Source: Oceanospirillaceae bacterium
Lineage (GTDB): Bacteria; Pseudomonadota; Gammaproteobacteria; Pseudomonadales; Oceanobacteraceae
Reading direction: 5' to 3'
Length of the DNA: 64,000 nucleotides
NCBI GenBank assembly: GCA_002724925.1
Contig: PBQA01000025.1
Coordinates: forward strand, 1 to 64,000
A program made the translations under genes and the position numbers. A model generated the notes under the pieces. That model was not told where the DNA came from, made no database searches, and saw only the letters and a program-made list of their open reading frames with translations. Each line of letters opens with the position of its first letter. The first letter of the stretch is position 1. Shown here piece after piece: positions 1-10,217 of the stretch.

Positions 1-1065
1 CTGCCATAAGTCATTCTTGTACAACGGCTGTTCATCCGGCCATTCCAGCAAAACATGCGTGGTATCGAGCACGGCGTCGATAGCTTTCTTCTGGCGTTTA
101 CGAAATTCCTTATGCTTCTTGTCGTGACTGTTTTTGGTTTGCCGACACAGCTCCGTCATGTACTGATCGTGCATTTTAACTAGGTGATCGAGCAATATCT
201 TTCGGGATTCCAGCAGGAAACACACCATCAGGGCATAGCGCTTATGATCCTTGAAGCGTTTCATGTCCTTGGCGCTGTAGCGCTTGGTCAATCGGTACAG
301 GTAGTGAAGAAAGGTGGTATCAATGAGCTTTTCCTCGAATGCATTAATACCGGTAGCCACCAGATTGTCGTAGCGCTCAAGGTAGCGCTTCAGCGATGAA
401 ATTTTGGCAGCGGGTGGATATTCCTTAAGCTGATTGAAATAGGTTCGTTGATTGCCGCCTGAAGTTTGCAGCAGATCATCGATAGCCTCTCGCAATTCAG
501 GCGACATCTGTTCAAACACTTGCTCAAAGAGCTGAGCATGGACCTGGTTGCAGATGCGAACGATTTGCCGTTCGATGGTGGTGGGCCCCGGTAAAACAAT
601 CCGATTCAACAGCAGGTAGCGCTCTGCCCGATGAAAGAGTTCATCCGGCAGTAACCCCTGGTGTGCCTGAGCTTCGACCCAGCGATCCAGATCGGCTTCC
701 ACCTTGACATCAAAACGCCTGAATCCCAGGTATTTGAGGATGTTATTGCGGTGTTCCAATAAGGTGGCTTCCCGTTCGGGCACTTCCACAGTGAGCGCTG
801 GCGGTAAATCGAGTTGGCTGCTGAGGTAGCTGACCACGCGGGACGAGAGATCGCTGAGCTGGTTCAGAAAGCGGCCATAGAGGCGCATGGCACAGAGCTG
901 GATGGCAACGCCCAAGCGGTACTGTTTGCGGTATTTGTTAACCATCTGGCAGTCGCGGCGATTCAGGGTCCAGTCGCGAACCATTTCCTCGTCGGAAAAG
1001 CGTTGCGGCAATATCAGTGGCTGATAGCGTTGTTGGTTGGTCAAAAACTGCTCTTTGGCTGTCAT
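1..1065 (-). CDS. tnpA: Tn3-family transposase TnpA, N-terminal part (runs off left edge)
   Basis: An uninterrupted minus-strand frame of 355 codons starts at ATG 1063-1065 and is still open at position 1. The protein begins MTAKEQFLTNQQRYQPLILP and has the N-terminal DUF4158 domain typical of Tn3-family transposases (residues about 5-170, including QCAMRLYGRF-like and EHRNNILKYLGFR segments), followed by the basic linker region. Full TnpA is about 960-1000 residues, so roughly the N-terminal third is visible and the catalytic DDE domain lies to the left. It catalyses replicative transposition by binding the terminal repeats. An upstream ATG in another frame meets a stop at once, which supports the chosen start. 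Confidence 0.9.
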   Translation of the reverse strand, partial: MTAKEQFLTNQQRYQPLILPQRFSDEEMVRDWTLNRRDCQMVNKYRKQYRLGVAIQLCAMRLYGRFLNQLSDLSSRVVSYLSSQLDLPPALTVEVPEREATLLEHRNNILKYLGFRRFDVKVEADLDRWVEAQAHQGLLPDELFHRAERYLLLNRIVLPGPTTIERQIVRICNQVHAQLFEQVFEQMSPELREAIDDLLQTSGGNQRTYFNQLKEYPPAAKISSLKRYLERYDNLVATGINAFEEKLIDTTFLHYLYRLTKRYSAKDMKRFKDHKRYALMVCFLLESRKILLDHLVKMHDQYMTELCRQTKNSHDKKHKEFRKRQKKAIDAVLDTTHVLLEWPDEQPLYKNDLWQ

Positions 1066-1248
1066 GAGCGCCTCATCGGTTTGTGGTCACGCCAACTACT
1101 CCTATAGAGTTGTTTTTATTTGTGTTTTTATGATGCCGACAGTGGGTACTGCCATCTTTCACATTTGGACGGCATTGTAATAACGATTGGACGATAATAG
1201 AATATCAGGTAGCCGAATTACAACTCCTGTTTAGCCGGAAGTCCATTT
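1066..1248. other. Intergenic region between tnpA and the ATPase gene
   Basis: This is a 183-bp, AT-rich divergent region. Seen: a short inverted repeat CAACT...AGTTG around 1090-1109 and two imperfect copies of ATTTGGACG/ATTGGACG near 1162-1195. In Tn3 elements such a position often holds the res site and the tnpA promoter, but no canonical res organisation could be recognised. Confidence 0.3.
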
Positions 1249-2487
1249 ATGTACCCTCGTTATTCTGAACTCCACGTCAAAGAAGCGCTGAGCGACACGC
1301 CCGTCGTGTTTATCATGGGGCCCCGTCAGACCGGTAAAACCACCCTGGTGAAGACCTTGATGGATGAAATGGGGGCCGAGCAATGGACCTACATCACCTT
1401 GGATGACCAGGCCCAGTTTGAGATTGCCCAAGCCGATCCGGTGGGCTTTATTCGCAACCTGCCAGCCACCCGCATTGCCCTGGACGAAGTGCAACGCCTG
1501 CCGGAGTTGTTCGTATCCATCAAGCAGGCAGTGGACGAACAGCGTACACCCGGTCGATTTCTGCTGACGGGCTCCGCCAATGCCTTGTTACTGCCGAGGC
1601 TCTCCGACTCTCTGGCGGGCCGGATGGAATCGGTGCGCTTGATGACGCTCTCGGAGTGTGAGATCCAGGGGCAGCAACCGACATTTCTCTCTAAGCTGTT
1701 GAACCGGGAAGCTCCTTCAACCCAGTCCATCCGTGTTAGGGAGCACATCCTGAACCGATTGGTCACCGGTTGTTTTCCGGAGCCGCTACAGCGCGCCAGT
1801 GAACGACGCTCCCAGGCCTGGTATCAGCAATACCTGAGCACTCTGGTGCAACGGGATATTCGTGATCTGACCCACATTGATCATCCGGATTTAATGGGCA
1901 AGTTGCTCAAGCTCACCGCCTTTTACGCCGGTAAACTGGTCAATCTCACCGAATTGGGGGGCAAACTGGGACTGGATCGGCTGACCATCAAAAAATATAT
2001 GGCACTGTTGGAGCAATTGTTTCTGGTGGAGCAATTGCCCGCCTGGCATTCCAACGAATATAAACGGCTGGTGAAGACACCCAAACTGCATTCCGTCGAT
2101 ACTGGCCTGATGTGCGCCGTGCGAGGCCTCAACCGGGACCGTCTGCTCAAACAACCGGGAGATTTTGGTCTGCTGTTGGAAACCTTCGTTTATAACGAAT
2201 TGCGCAAGCAAGCGGTTTGGGTGGACGAACCATTGAGTTTTTACCATTACCGGGATAAGGACAAAGTGGAGGTGGACGTGATTATCGAGAACGCCATGGG
2301 TGACTGCTTCGCCATCGAGGTGAAGGCGGCAGCGACCTTAAGTGCGAAGGATTTTACCGGACTGAAACGGTTTCAATCCGTGGCTGCCGATCGCTTCAAG
2401 ATCGGTATTCTGCTCTATGACGGCGACCATACGACAGCCTTTGGTGACAATCTTTATGCCGTACCACTGGGAGCCCTTTGGGCTTAA
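1249..2487 (+). CDS. AAA ATPase with DUF4143 domain
   Basis: 412 residues. The N-terminal half is an AAA_14 ATPase domain with a Walker A GPRQTGKTTL (about residues 24-33) and a Walker B-like RIALDEVQRL (about 95-104), followed by a sensor-like segment LLTGSANALLL. The C-terminal half is DUF4143, ending in a nuclease-like fold segment with VEVDVIIENAMGDCFAIEVK (D..E.K arrangement). The family is widespread and poorly understood, sometimes suspected of DNA-processing or toxin-like roles. It lies directly behind the divergent tnpA and is probably transposon cargo. Its biochemical function is unknown; the family assignment is firm. Confidence 0.85.
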   Translation: MYPRYSELHVKEALSDTPVVFIMGPRQTGKTTLVKTLMDEMGAEQWTYITLDDQAQFEIAQADPVGFIRNLPATRIALDEVQRLPELFVSIKQAVDEQRTPGRFLLTGSANALLLPRLSDSLAGRMESVRLMTLSECEIQGQQPTFLSKLLNREAPSTQSIRVREHILNRLVTGCFPEPLQRASERRSQAWYQQYLSTLVQRDIRDLTHIDHPDLMGKLLKLTAFYAGKLVNLTELGGKLGLDRLTIKKYMALLEQLFLVEQLPAWHSNEYKRLVKTPKLHSVDTGLMCAVRGLNRDRLLKQPGDFGLLLETFVYNELRKQAVWVDEPLSFYHYRDKDKVEVDVIIENAMGDCFAIEVKAAATLSAKDFTGLKRFQSVAADRFKIGILLYDGDHTTAFGDNLYAVPLGALWA

Positions 2488-2544
2488 CCACGCCATAATT
2501 CAAGCAACCGTGTATGACGGCTTTGTAATTATACCGTCATCTGG

Positions 2545-2572
2545 TTGACAGACTTGTGTTTTACTATTTACT
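2545..2572 (+). promoter_or_regulatory. Candidate sigma70 promoter
   Basis: TTGACA at 2545-2550 is a perfect -35 box. A plausible but weak -10 (TTTACT at 2567-2572) follows at 16 bp. It would serve the small Cys/His-rich protein and perhaps the DUF411-cus genes. No metal-regulator operator was recognised here. Confidence 0.35.
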
Positions 2573-2737
2573 GAGAAGGTATTTTTTATGGTTGGTGCAA
2601 TTTATTTTTCAGTTTAGCGGTAACGAAATAACAAGTTTTTTGATCCACCTCAACGCATGAAGTGGAACGAAAGATTGAACATTCAGACGAAATATATAGA
2701 CTTATCAGATATAAATAATGAGTTGTATCATCTCAGT

Positions 2738-3100
2738 ATGCAATTGAACAGATTTGGGTTTTACATGGCAATCTTCGCGTTACTGGCTTTTACCAGCCAG
2801 TCGTTTGCCGTTGTGAAGTTGCCCTGCGAACAGATGACTCATCATTCCACCGCTCATGCAATGGCAGCAACAATGGATATGGCCCATATGAACCACGCTG
2901 CGGCCGATAATGCCAAGGCCAAAGGCTGTTGCAGCCAGGACGATTGTTCTCAGATGGACTGTGTTTCTGCCAGTGTTGCGGTGGTAAGTACACTGTCGCC
3001 GTTTTCCGTTCAGTTTTCTCAAACTCTCAATACAGAATATTCGGTTTCCTTCCTTACTCAGGAAGTTTCCTCGCTATTCCGTCCCCCCATTTCCCGTTGA
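2738..3100 (+). CDS. Small exported His/Met/Cys-rich protein (CopL/DUF2946-like)
   Basis: About 120 residues from the ATG at 2738, which gives a clean signal peptide (MQLNRFGFYMAIFALLAF, cleavage after SQSFA). An upstream in-frame ATG at 2657 has no ribosome site and would bury the signal peptide. The mature part has a Met/His stretch (HAMAATMDMAHMNH), a CC-x5-C-x4-C cluster, and the LFRPPIS-type C-terminus common in small proteins annotated CopL-like or DUF2946 in copper loci. It is probably a periplasmic copper or silver binder. Its place upstream of DUF411 and cusCBA supports a metal role. The family link is by architecture only. Confidence 0.6.
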   Translation: MQLNRFGFYMAIFALLAFTSQSFAVVKLPCEQMTHHSTAHAMAATMDMAHMNHAAADNAKAKGCCSQDDCSQMDCVSASVAVVSTLSPFSVQFSQTLNTEYSVSFLTQEVSSLFRPPISR

Positions 3101-3154
3101 TATAGGGTTGGTACGCCTGAAATTTAGGCCTCTACCCACTTATCCTTATCAAGC

Positions 3155-3173
3155 GGGAGTCGACAAAACTCCC
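3155..3173. repeat. Stem-loop upstream of DUF411 gene
   Basis: GGGAGT (3155-3160) and ACTCCC (3168-3173) form a perfect 6-bp stem with a 7-nt loop, about 70 bp before the DUF411 start. No T-run follows on the plus strand, so it is not a clear terminator for the upstream gene. It may be an attenuator or an RNA-processing element. Confidence 0.35.
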
Positions 3174-3241
3174 AAAACAGTTGTTTAAAACGCGTGATCG
3201 TCACTGAATGCGCTCATCGCGTCTTATGATTGGGAGTTACC

Positions 3242-3742
3242 ATGAAACCTTTACCTGATTATCTGCGCCATCTTGCGCTGATAGTTTCCCTGTTATTCCT
3301 CGCTGCCTGTTCGGAGGGCGAAAATCATGCCGCTAAAGCCGCATCGATTGCCACACTGGATGTTTACAAAAGCCGCACCTGCCAGTGCTGCCAGCAATGG
3401 GTCCGGCACATGGAAGACTCCGGCTTTGAGACCAAAATCCACCACCCGGCAGATTTGAATCGCGTTAAAGACGAGCATGGCATTGCCACCGAATACCAAT
3501 CCTGCCACACGGCGGTGACGAGTGACGGCTATGTCTTCGAAGGTCATATTCCCGCGCGCTTCATGCAGCAGTTTCTGGAAAACCCACCGCAGGGTGCCAT
3601 CGGCCTGAGCGTGCCTGGCATGCCAGTGGGCAGCCCCGGGATGGAAATGGGCGACAGGTTTATGCCTTATCAGGTGTGGCTGCTTAAAAAGGACGGTTCT
3701 GCTGAAGTGTTTGCTTCAGTGAACAGTCGCGATCAGCAATAG
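3242..3742 (+). CDS. DUF411 metal-binding lipoprotein
   Basis: 166 residues from ATG 3242, preceded by GGGAG 6 bp upstream; the longer frame from a TTG at 3230 would overlap that ribosome site. A lipoprotein signal peptide ends LLFLAACSEGE, with the lipobox cysteine in LAAC. The DUF411 domain follows with the CxCC motif SRTCQCCQQW, a later cysteine in YQSCHTAV, and the VPGMPVGSPGMEM Met segment. DUF411 proteins are periplasmic or outer-membrane-facing proteins found in copper and silver loci. It sits 12 bp before cusC and is probably cotranscribed with the pump. Confidence 0.85.
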   Translation: MKPLPDYLRHLALIVSLLFLAACSEGENHAAKAASIATLDVYKSRTCQCCQQWVRHMEDSGFETKIHHPADLNRVKDEHGIATEYQSCHTAVTSDGYVFEGHIPARFMQQFLENPPQGAIGLSVPGMPVGSPGMEMGDRFMPYQVWLLKKDGSAEVFASVNSRDQQ

Positions 3743-3753
3743 GACGTATCACC

Positions 3754-5163
3754 ATGAACATTCAAAGGCGTTTTTTATTATTGTTCCTGTTGGTAGGGGT
3801 TCCTGCTTTTGCCGAGGAAAAAGTTGCCCAAGAACAGTTTGCCCAAACACAGCTGGATCAAGACCAGGCTGGTACGTTGACTTTGGAAGCGGCGATTGCA
3901 CAGGCGATTGGTTCCGACCCCTGGCTGAATGGCAGTCGTTACCGGGAAGATGCACTGGCCAGTGAATCCATTTCCGCTTCAACCCTGCCTGATCCTAAGG
4001 TCAGTCTGATGGCGGCTAACTTCCCGACCGACAGTTTCGATATCAACCAGGAACCGATGACGCAGCTGACTGTGGGCGTTAGTCAGATGTTTCCACGCGG
4101 CGATAGTCTGAAACTAACCAGCCGCCAAAAGCAGGAGTTGGCGGCCCAGGAGCCCTTGCTCAGACGGGATCGCCAGGACAAGGTGACCGCGACGGTGACT
4201 CAGTTATGGCTGGAAGCCTACCGGGCACAGGAAAGTATCCGTTTAATTGAGCAGGATCGCGCGCTGTTTGAACATCTGGTGGATGCAACCAAAGCCAGTT
4301 ATTCCTCCGCATTGGGGCGCGCTCGCCAGCAGGATATTATCCGGGCACAACTGGAGCTCACCCGGCTGGATGATCGTCTGACTGCGTTGCGACAACAACT
4401 TGAATCTGCCCAGCAGCGACTGTCCGAGTGGATTGGCGGTCAAGCCAGTCTGCCATTGGCGCAGACCTTATCCAGCAAATTGGGTGATGAGCCAACCTTA
4501 GCCATGGGTCAGACGCACAATGATCGCTGGCTCTATGAACAGATCAATCGGCATCCCCTGTTATTGGCCTTTGACCAGCGTATCGAGGCTATGCAGACCG
4601 GGGTTGAATTGGCCCAGCAAAAGTATAAGCCCGAGTGGGGGCTCACCGCCCAGTACGGCTATCGGGACGATGACCCCATGGGCCGGGATCGCGCCGATCT
4701 GTTCTCGGTCGGTGTCACATTTGATCTGCCGCTTTTCACGGGTAATCGACAGGATAAGGACGTTAGTGCTGCCACCTCCCGAGCCGAGGCGCTGCGAACG
4801 GACAAGCTACTGATGGCGCGAAAACTGATGGCGCAACTGGACACAATGCTCGTGCAAATCCAGCGTCTGAATCAGCGCCGCACACTCTACGACCAGCAGC
4901 TACTGCCGCAAATGGCAGAGCAGGCCGAAGCTGCCCTGACTGCCTATAACAACGACGATGGTGACTTTGCCGAAGCCGTGCGTGCCCGTATCGCCGAGCT
5001 AAACGCCAAGATCGATTTCCTGACCATCAGGGTCGACCGGCTAAAAACCATTGCCGAACTGAACTATCTGTTACCGCCAAACCGCTCAGGGCTGTTACCG
5101 CAAAGCCGCGCAAAGCAGTCTCCTGCAGCAAACGGCAACCGCACGGAAGGAATGACTCCATGA
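3754..5163 (+). CDS. cusC: Outer-membrane efflux protein of the Cus-type pump (TolC family)
   Basis: 469 residues with a signal peptide ending VPAFAEE. It has the two-repeat outer membrane efflux architecture: long helical segments (residues about 45-240 and 270-430) with TVGVSQMFPRGDSL and FSVGVTFDLPLFTGNRQ beta segments. It forms the outer-membrane channel of a heavy-metal RND pump. The stop overlaps the start of cusB (ATGA), so translation is coupled. Substrate is inferred from CusA, which keeps the Cu/Ag methionines. The lipobox cysteine found in E. coli CusC is not seen here. Confidence 0.88.
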   Translation: MNIQRRFLLLFLLVGVPAFAEEKVAQEQFAQTQLDQDQAGTLTLEAAIAQAIGSDPWLNGSRYREDALASESISASTLPDPKVSLMAANFPTDSFDINQEPMTQLTVGVSQMFPRGDSLKLTSRQKQELAAQEPLLRRDRQDKVTATVTQLWLEAYRAQESIRLIEQDRALFEHLVDATKASYSSALGRARQQDIIRAQLELTRLDDRLTALRQQLESAQQRLSEWIGGQASLPLAQTLSSKLGDEPTLAMGQTHNDRWLYEQINRHPLLLAFDQRIEAMQTGVELAQQKYKPEWGLTAQYGYRDDDPMGRDRADLFSVGVTFDLPLFTGNRQDKDVSAATSRAEALRTDKLLMARKLMAQLDTMLVQIQRLNQRRTLYDQQLLPQMAEQAEAALTAYNNDDGDFAEAVRARIAELNAKIDFLTIRVDRLKTIAELNYLLPPNRSGLLPQSRAKQSPAANGNRTEGMTP

Positions 5164-6803
5164 AGATGCAATTGAATAAATCATTTTTCATTACCGTTGC
5201 TTTGCTGATTGCGACGGCAACCCTCGCCCACTATTCAGCCTTGTGGCGTATGCAAGACGCGGGAGAGGGCGGTAAGGCGACAGCCAAAAAGGAACCGCTC
5301 TACTGGGTCGCGCCGATGGACCCCAATTACAAGCGTGATAAACCGGGTAAATCCCCCATGGGGATGGACCTGATTCCGGTGTATGAAGAAGCCGGCGGTG
5401 ATGAGGAGATTGGCACAGTCACAATATCACCGGATGTGGTCAATAACCTTGGCGTACGCACGGCACTCGTTACCCGAGGCCAGATGGACGTTTCCGTCAA
5501 TACCGTGGGTTATGTGCAATACGATGAAGATCGCTTGATACATATTCACCCGCGGGTAGAGGGCTGGATTGAAAAACTCTACGTCAAAGCTTCTGGCGAT
5601 CCAGTGCAGCAGGGGGCACCTCTCTATGCGCTTTACTCACCGACCCTGGTTAATGCGCAGGAGGAATTACTCTTGGCACTAAAGCGCAATAACGCCACGC
5701 TGATTGAAGCCGCCAATGAGCGCCTGGCATCCCTGCAGGTGCCAAAATCAGAAATCAACCGACTGAAGAAATCCGGCAAGGTGAGCCAGACCATCAGCAT
5801 CACAGCCCCGCAATCGGGTGTACTGGATAACCTCATGGCGCGCGAAGGCATGTTTGTAAAACCCGGCATGGAAATCATGGCGATCGGTCAGCTGGAGCAT
5901 ATCTGGGTGATTGGTGAAGTCTTTGAGCGACAGGCCTCTCTGGTTCAGGTCGGTGATCCTGTGCACATGCAGCTGAATTATTTACCGGGGCGAGAGTGGC
6001 AGGGCCAGGTCGACTATGTCTACCCGAGCCTTAACACAACGACTCGCACCGCACAGGTAAGGGTGCATTTTCACAATCCCGATGGTTATCTGAAACCGGG
6101 CATGTTTGCGCAGATGCGCATTGAGGCGGCACCGATGGACGATACCCTGTTGATTCCCCGTGAAGCGCTGATTCGTACCGGCAGTCAATCTCGTGTTGTG
6201 CTGGCCAAGGGCGAAGGCCGTTTTAAATCCGTTGCGGTTCAAGTGGGGCATATCACCGATGACCAGGCGGAAATCATGTCGGGGCTTGATGAGGGCGATC
6301 GCATTGTGACGTCAGCACAATTTCTGATTGATTCCGAGTCCAGCAAAACCTCGGACTTTCGGCGCATGAACCATGGTTCGGATGATAAGGCTGAGACTAC
6401 AGCGCCCACATCGGTCTGGGTCGGCGCACGTATTAAAAGCCTGATGCCCGAACACCGGATGTTGACGCTGGCGCATGACGCCATCGATAACTGGCAATGG
6501 CCGGCCATGACCATGAATTTTACCGCTGCTAAAAATGTAGACCTTCAAGGTTTACAGCCTGACATGACTCTTCACGTAGAAATTACAAGAGAGGGCGACA
6601 ACAACTATTTGATCAGCCAGATCCATCGACCTGATGCTGCTACCGAAGACATGCCGATATCCGACGGTGATCAGCCGATGAGTCACAACGGTATGGAAAT
6701 GGATCACGGCCAACATCAATCCATGAATCATGATGGCATGGAGATGGATAACGATTCGATGAATATGGACCACAGTCAGCACAACGGGGAGGGTAAGCCA
6801 TGA
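5160..6803 (+). CDS. cusB: Periplasmic adaptor of the Cus-type pump with fused CusF domain
   Basis: 547 residues, longer than the roughly 400 of E. coli CusB. Order: N-terminal membrane anchor; heavy-metal-binding domain ([20 protein letters not shown], about 50-70); HlyD-like barrel-sandwich and hairpin (about 90-330); beta-barrel and membrane-proximal domains; then a C-terminal CusF-like domain. In that domain H439, W447, M450 and M452 align with the Cu(I)/Ag(I) ligands and capping Trp of CusF. The tail holds repeated MxMDHxQH motifs. The adaptor collects periplasmic metal and passes it to CusA. ATGA overlaps at both ends couple it to cusC and cusA. Confidence 0.92.
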   Translation: MKMQLNKSFFITVALLIATATLAHYSALWRMQDAGEGGKATAKKEPLYWVAPMDPNYKRDKPGKSPMGMDLIPVYEEAGGDEEIGTVTISPDVVNNLGVRTALVTRGQMDVSVNTVGYVQYDEDRLIHIHPRVEGWIEKLYVKASGDPVQQGAPLYALYSPTLVNAQEELLLALKRNNATLIEAANERLASLQVPKSEINRLKKSGKVSQTISITAPQSGVLDNLMAREGMFVKPGMEIMAIGQLEHIWVIGEVFERQASLVQVGDPVHMQLNYLPGREWQGQVDYVYPSLNTTTRTAQVRVHFHNPDGYLKPGMFAQMRIEAAPMDDTLLIPREALIRTGSQSRVVLAKGEGRFKSVAVQVGHITDDQAEIMSGLDEGDRIVTSAQFLIDSESSKTSDFRRMNHGSDDKAETTAPTSVWVGARIKSLMPEHRMLTLAHDAIDNWQWPAMTMNFTAAKNVDLQGLQPDMTLHVEITREGDNNYLISQIHRPDAATEDMPISDGDQPMSHNGMEMDHGQHQSMNHDGMEMDNDSMNMDHSQHNGEGKP

Positions 6804-9800
6804 TCGAAGGCATTATCCGCTGGTCCGTCCAGAATCGGTTTTTTGTATTGCTGGCCACTCTGATCCTGGTGGGAATTGGCGGCTGGTCGCTGAAAAACAC
6901 GCCGGTGGATGCGATACCCGATCTCTCGGACGTGCAGGTAATCATCAAAACCAGCTACCCCGGACAGGCGCCACAGGTGGTGGAAGATCAGGTTACCTAT
7001 CCACTGACTACCGCCATGCTCTCGGTACCAGGTGCGGTCACCGTGCGCGGCTATTCCTTCTTCGGTGACTCCTATGTTTACGTTATTTTTGACGAGGATA
7101 CCGATGCCTATTGGGCCCGCTCGCGGGTGTTGGAATACCTGTCACAAGTGGCACCCACCTTGCCGCCCAACGCCCGACCGCAACTGGGGCCGGACGCCAC
7201 CGGTGTCGGCTGGGTTTACCTGTACGCATTGGTGGATCGTACTGGTAAACACGATATCAGCCAGTTGCGCAGCCTGCAGGACTGGTTCCTGAAATACGAG
7301 CTGCAAACCGTGCCCGGCGTGTCGGAAGTCTCTGCCCTGGGCGGCATGGTGAAGCAGTATCAGGTCAAGGTACACCCGGATAAATTGCGGGCCTTTAATA
7401 TTCCGCTGTCCCATATCCAGATGGCCATCCAGCGCGGTAATCAGGAGGTGGGCGCATCCGTCGTGGAAATGGCCGAGGCGGAATACATGGTACGTGCCTC
7501 CGGATATATCCAGGGGCGCGAGGATCTGGCCAATATTCCTTTAGGTATCAACGTCAAGGGCACACCACTGCTGCTGAAAGATGTGGCGGATATCGATGTA
7601 GGTCCGCAGATGCGCCGGGGTATTGCCGAGCTGAATGGCGAAGGTGAAGCCGTCGGTGGCATCGTGGTGATGCGCTTTGGCGAAAACGCCCAGAAAACCA
7701 TTGACGGTGTGAAAGCCAAACTGGAAACCCTTAAGGCGGGTCTTCCCGAAGGTGTGGAAATCGTGACGGTTTACGACCGTTCCGGACTGATTGAACTCGC
7801 CGTTGAAAACCTGTGGCATAAGTTGCTGGAGGAGTTCATCGTCGTTGCCCTGGTGTGTGTGGTATTTCTGTTCCATATCCGCTCCAGCCTGGTGGCCATC
7901 GTCAGTCTGCCTGTCGGTATTCTCACCGCCTTTATCGTCATGCACTTTCAAGGTTTAAACGCCAATATCATGTCCCTGGGTGGTATCGCTATCGCCATCG
8001 GCGCAATGATCGACGGTGCGATTGTGATGATCGAGAACATGCACAAGCACATGGAGCGCACGCCGTTGACGGCTGAAAACCGTTGGCAAGTGGTTGCGGA
8101 ATCGGCGGCTGAAGTGGGGCCGGCGCTGTTTTTCAGCCTGCTGATCATCACCGTGAGCTTCGTGCCGGTGTTTACCCTTGAAGCGCAAGAGGGGCGGATG
8201 TTTTCACCGCTGGCCTTCACCAAGACTTATGCCATGGCGGCCAGTGCTGCATTGGCAGTTACCTTGGTGCCTGTGCTGATGGGCTATTTTATTCGCGGCA
8301 AGGTCTTGCCTGAGCACAAAAATCCCCTTAATCGGGCGTTGATTGCCGTCTATATGCCCGCGCTGAAAACTGTGCTTAACCACCCCAAAACCACTTTGGC
8401 ATTGGCTTTGGTGGTGACGGTTATCGGCTTCTGGCCGGTGAGCAAAATTGGCAGCGAATTTATCCCGCCACTGGATGAGGGCGATCTGATGTATATGCCC
8501 ACCACCTATCCAGGGCTGTCCATCGGTAAAGCGCGGGAAATTCTGCAGCAAACTGACAAGCTGATTGCCACCGTACCGGAAGTGAAAAGCGTGTTCGGCA
8601 AAATCGGTCGTGCAGAAACCGCCACCGATCCAGCGCCGCTGACCATGATTGAAACTTTCATTCAGCTTAAGCCGCGGGATGAATGGCGTGAAGGCATGAC
8701 TACCGATGCACTCAAAAAAGAGCTGGACGCGCTTGTGAAATTCCCCGGCCTGACTAACGCCTGGGTGATGCCGATAAAAACCCGTATCGATATGTTGGCC
8801 ACCGGCATTAAAACCCCGGTGGGCATCAAAGTGGCCGGGCCCGACCTCAAACAAATCGAAAAAATCGGGCGGCGCTTGGAGCAGGTGTTAAAGGATGTTC
8901 CAGGTACGGCTTCGGTTTATTCCGAACGAGTGGCCGGTGGGCGCTATATCAAGGTGGATATCCAACGGGAAAAAGCCGCGCGCTACGGGCTGAATATTGC
9001 CGATGTGCAACAGGTGGTGGCCACCGCCATCGGCGGCATGAACGTCACCCAAACCATTGAAGGCCTGGAACGCTACCCGGTGAATCTGCGTTACCCGCAG
9101 GATCTGCGTAATTCCCCGGAGCAACTGGCACTGTTGCCTATCGTGACAACTAGCGGCCAACGCATTGCCCTGGCGGACGTGGCGAACGTCTATGTGGAAG
9201 ATGGCCCGCCTGCCATCAAGAGTGAAAACGCTCGCCTCAACGGTTGGACCTTTGTCGATATCGACGGGGTGGATCTTGGCAGTTACGTCCAGAACGCCAT
9301 GGCCGTGGTGGCCGATCAGGTCGAGCTTCCAACGGGCTATTCACTGAACTGGTCAGGGCAGTATGAATACATGCTGCGAGCCAAGGAAAAGCTCATCTAC
9401 GTGGTGCCGCTGACGCTAGCCATCATTATCGTGCTGCTGTATTTCAACTTCCGCAGCTTTGCTGAAGTCGCGATTATCATGGGCACGCTGCCCCTGGCGA
9501 TGGTGGGTTCAATCTGGTTGATGTACCTGCTCGGTTACAACTTCTCAGTCGCCGTAGGCGTGGGCTTTATTGCGTTGGCGGGTGTCGCGGTGGAAATTGG
9601 CGTCATCATGCTGGTATATCTCAACCAGGCTTATCGCCATATGCTGGAGGAGTGTGAGCAGGAGGGCGTGGAACCCCGCCTGGAAACCCTGCGCCACGCC
9701 GTATTACACGGTGCCGGCTTACGGGTGCGTCCGGTGATGATGACGGCTGCCGCGATTATCGTGGGGCTGTTGCCGATAATGTACGGAACAGGGACCGGTT

Positions 9801-9910
9801 CGGAGGTCATGAGTCGTATTGCCGCGCCCATGGTCGGTGGGATGCTAAGTGCGGTCATTCTGACTTTACTCGTGCTACCAGCCGTTTACCTTCTTTGGAG
9901 AAAGCCCTGA
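6800..9910 (+). CDS. cusA: Cu(I)/Ag(I) RND efflux transporter CusA
   Basis: 1036 residues, the usual length for HME-RND pumps. Twelve membrane segments and two large periplasmic loops are evident. The three-methionine relay site is conserved: M566, M616 and M665 correspond in spacing to M573, M623 and M672 of E. coli CusA, and E618 sits two residues after the second Met. The TM4 proton-relay acid is D405 in [13 protein letters not shown]. This identifies a monovalent Cu/Ag pump rather than a Zn/Co/Cd CzcA. It is the last gene of the cusCBA operon, and a perfect hairpin follows 50 bp downstream. Confidence 0.95.
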   Translation: MIEGIIRWSVQNRFFVLLATLILVGIGGWSLKNTPVDAIPDLSDVQVIIKTSYPGQAPQVVEDQVTYPLTTAMLSVPGAVTVRGYSFFGDSYVYVIFDEDTDAYWARSRVLEYLSQVAPTLPPNARPQLGPDATGVGWVYLYALVDRTGKHDISQLRSLQDWFLKYELQTVPGVSEVSALGGMVKQYQVKVHPDKLRAFNIPLSHIQMAIQRGNQEVGASVVEMAEAEYMVRASGYIQGREDLANIPLGINVKGTPLLLKDVADIDVGPQMRRGIAELNGEGEAVGGIVVMRFGENAQKTIDGVKAKLETLKAGLPEGVEIVTVYDRSGLIELAVENLWHKLLEEFIVVALVCVVFLFHIRSSLVAIVSLPVGILTAFIVMHFQGLNANIMSLGGIAIAIGAMIDGAIVMIENMHKHMERTPLTAENRWQVVAESAAEVGPALFFSLLIITVSFVPVFTLEAQEGRMFSPLAFTKTYAMAASAALAVTLVPVLMGYFIRGKVLPEHKNPLNRALIAVYMPALKTVLNHPKTTLALALVVTVIGFWPVSKIGSEFIPPLDEGDLMYMPTTYPGLSIGKAREILQQTDKLIATVPEVKSVFGKIGRAETATDPAPLTMIETFIQLKPRDEWREGMTTDALKKELDALVKFPGLTNAWVMPIKTRIDMLATGIKTPVGIKVAGPDLKQIEKIGRRLEQVLKDVPGTASVYSERVAGGRYIKVDIQREKAARYGLNIADVQQVVATAIGGMNVTQTIEGLERYPVNLRYPQDLRNSPEQLALLPIVTTSGQRIALADVANVYVEDGPPAIKSENARLNGWTFVDIDGVDLGSYVQNAMAVVADQVELPTGYSLNWSGQYEYMLRAKEKLIYVVPLTLAIIIVLLYFNFRSFAEVAIIMGTLPLAMVGSIWLMYLLGYNFSVAVGVGFIALAGVAVEIGVIMLVYLNQAYRHMLEECEQEGVEPRLETLRHAVLHGAGLRVRPVMMTAAAIIVGLLPIMYGTGTGSEVMSRIAAPMVGGMLSAVILTLLVLPAVYLLWRKP

Positions 9911-9961
9911 GAAAGGGATCTGGCCAAATGTCATTCGAGTTGATTTGGATCAAATAATCTA

Positions 9962-9991
9962 CCCCAACATTACAGGTGTGTAATGTTGGGG
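9962..9991. terminator. Perfect 12-bp stem-loop after cusA
   Basis: CCCCAACATTAC (9962-9973) and GTAATGTTGGGG (9980-9991) pair perfectly around a 6-nt loop. No T-tract follows, so it may be a transcript-stabilising 3' end or a Rho-assisted terminator rather than a classical intrinsic terminator. Confidence 0.55.
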
Positions 9992-10060
9992 TCATCCAGG
10001 TGTCAGTCTCCCCTCATTAACATAGCCAATAGATGGCATGAATCCGCACGCTAAAACTGC

Positions 10061-10091
10061 TTGACCTGTGTCCATGACACAGGTGTATAAC
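10061..10091 (+). promoter_or_regulatory. MerR-family promoter/operator for merR-hma-copA operon
   Basis: TTGACC (-35, 10061-10066) and TATAAC (-10, 10086-10091) are separated by 19 bp, the over-long spacing diagnostic of MerR-family-controlled promoters. The spacer carries a perfect dyad ACCTGTGT-CCATG-ACACAGGT. It lies 130 bp before the MerR gene at 10218, so the regulator is probably autoregulated and drives the metal-transport genes behind it. Confidence 0.85.
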
Positions 10092-10104
10092 CTTTTCCAG
10101 CGCA

Positions 10105-10143
10105 CGGTTATAAAGCTTGGTGTAGAACCTCGGTTTATAACCG
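10105..10143. repeat. Inverted repeat in the MerR leader
   Basis: CGGTTATAAA (10105-10114) and TTTATAACCG (10134-10143) form perfect 10-bp arms 19 bp apart, just downstream of the MerR promoter. They could fold in the leader RNA or bind a second regulator. Confidence 0.5.
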
Positions 10144-10217
10144 GTGATTGACTCAGATCAAGGTCCTGATCCCGGCGGAAGCTTAGGATGGCATGACTGG
10201 ATCAAGAGGAGGGTGGC

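Noticed and set aside
8204-8854. 216-residue open frame antisense to cusA
   Set aside because: His/Gln/Gly-rich shadow of a highly conserved gene; no ribosome site or known domain.
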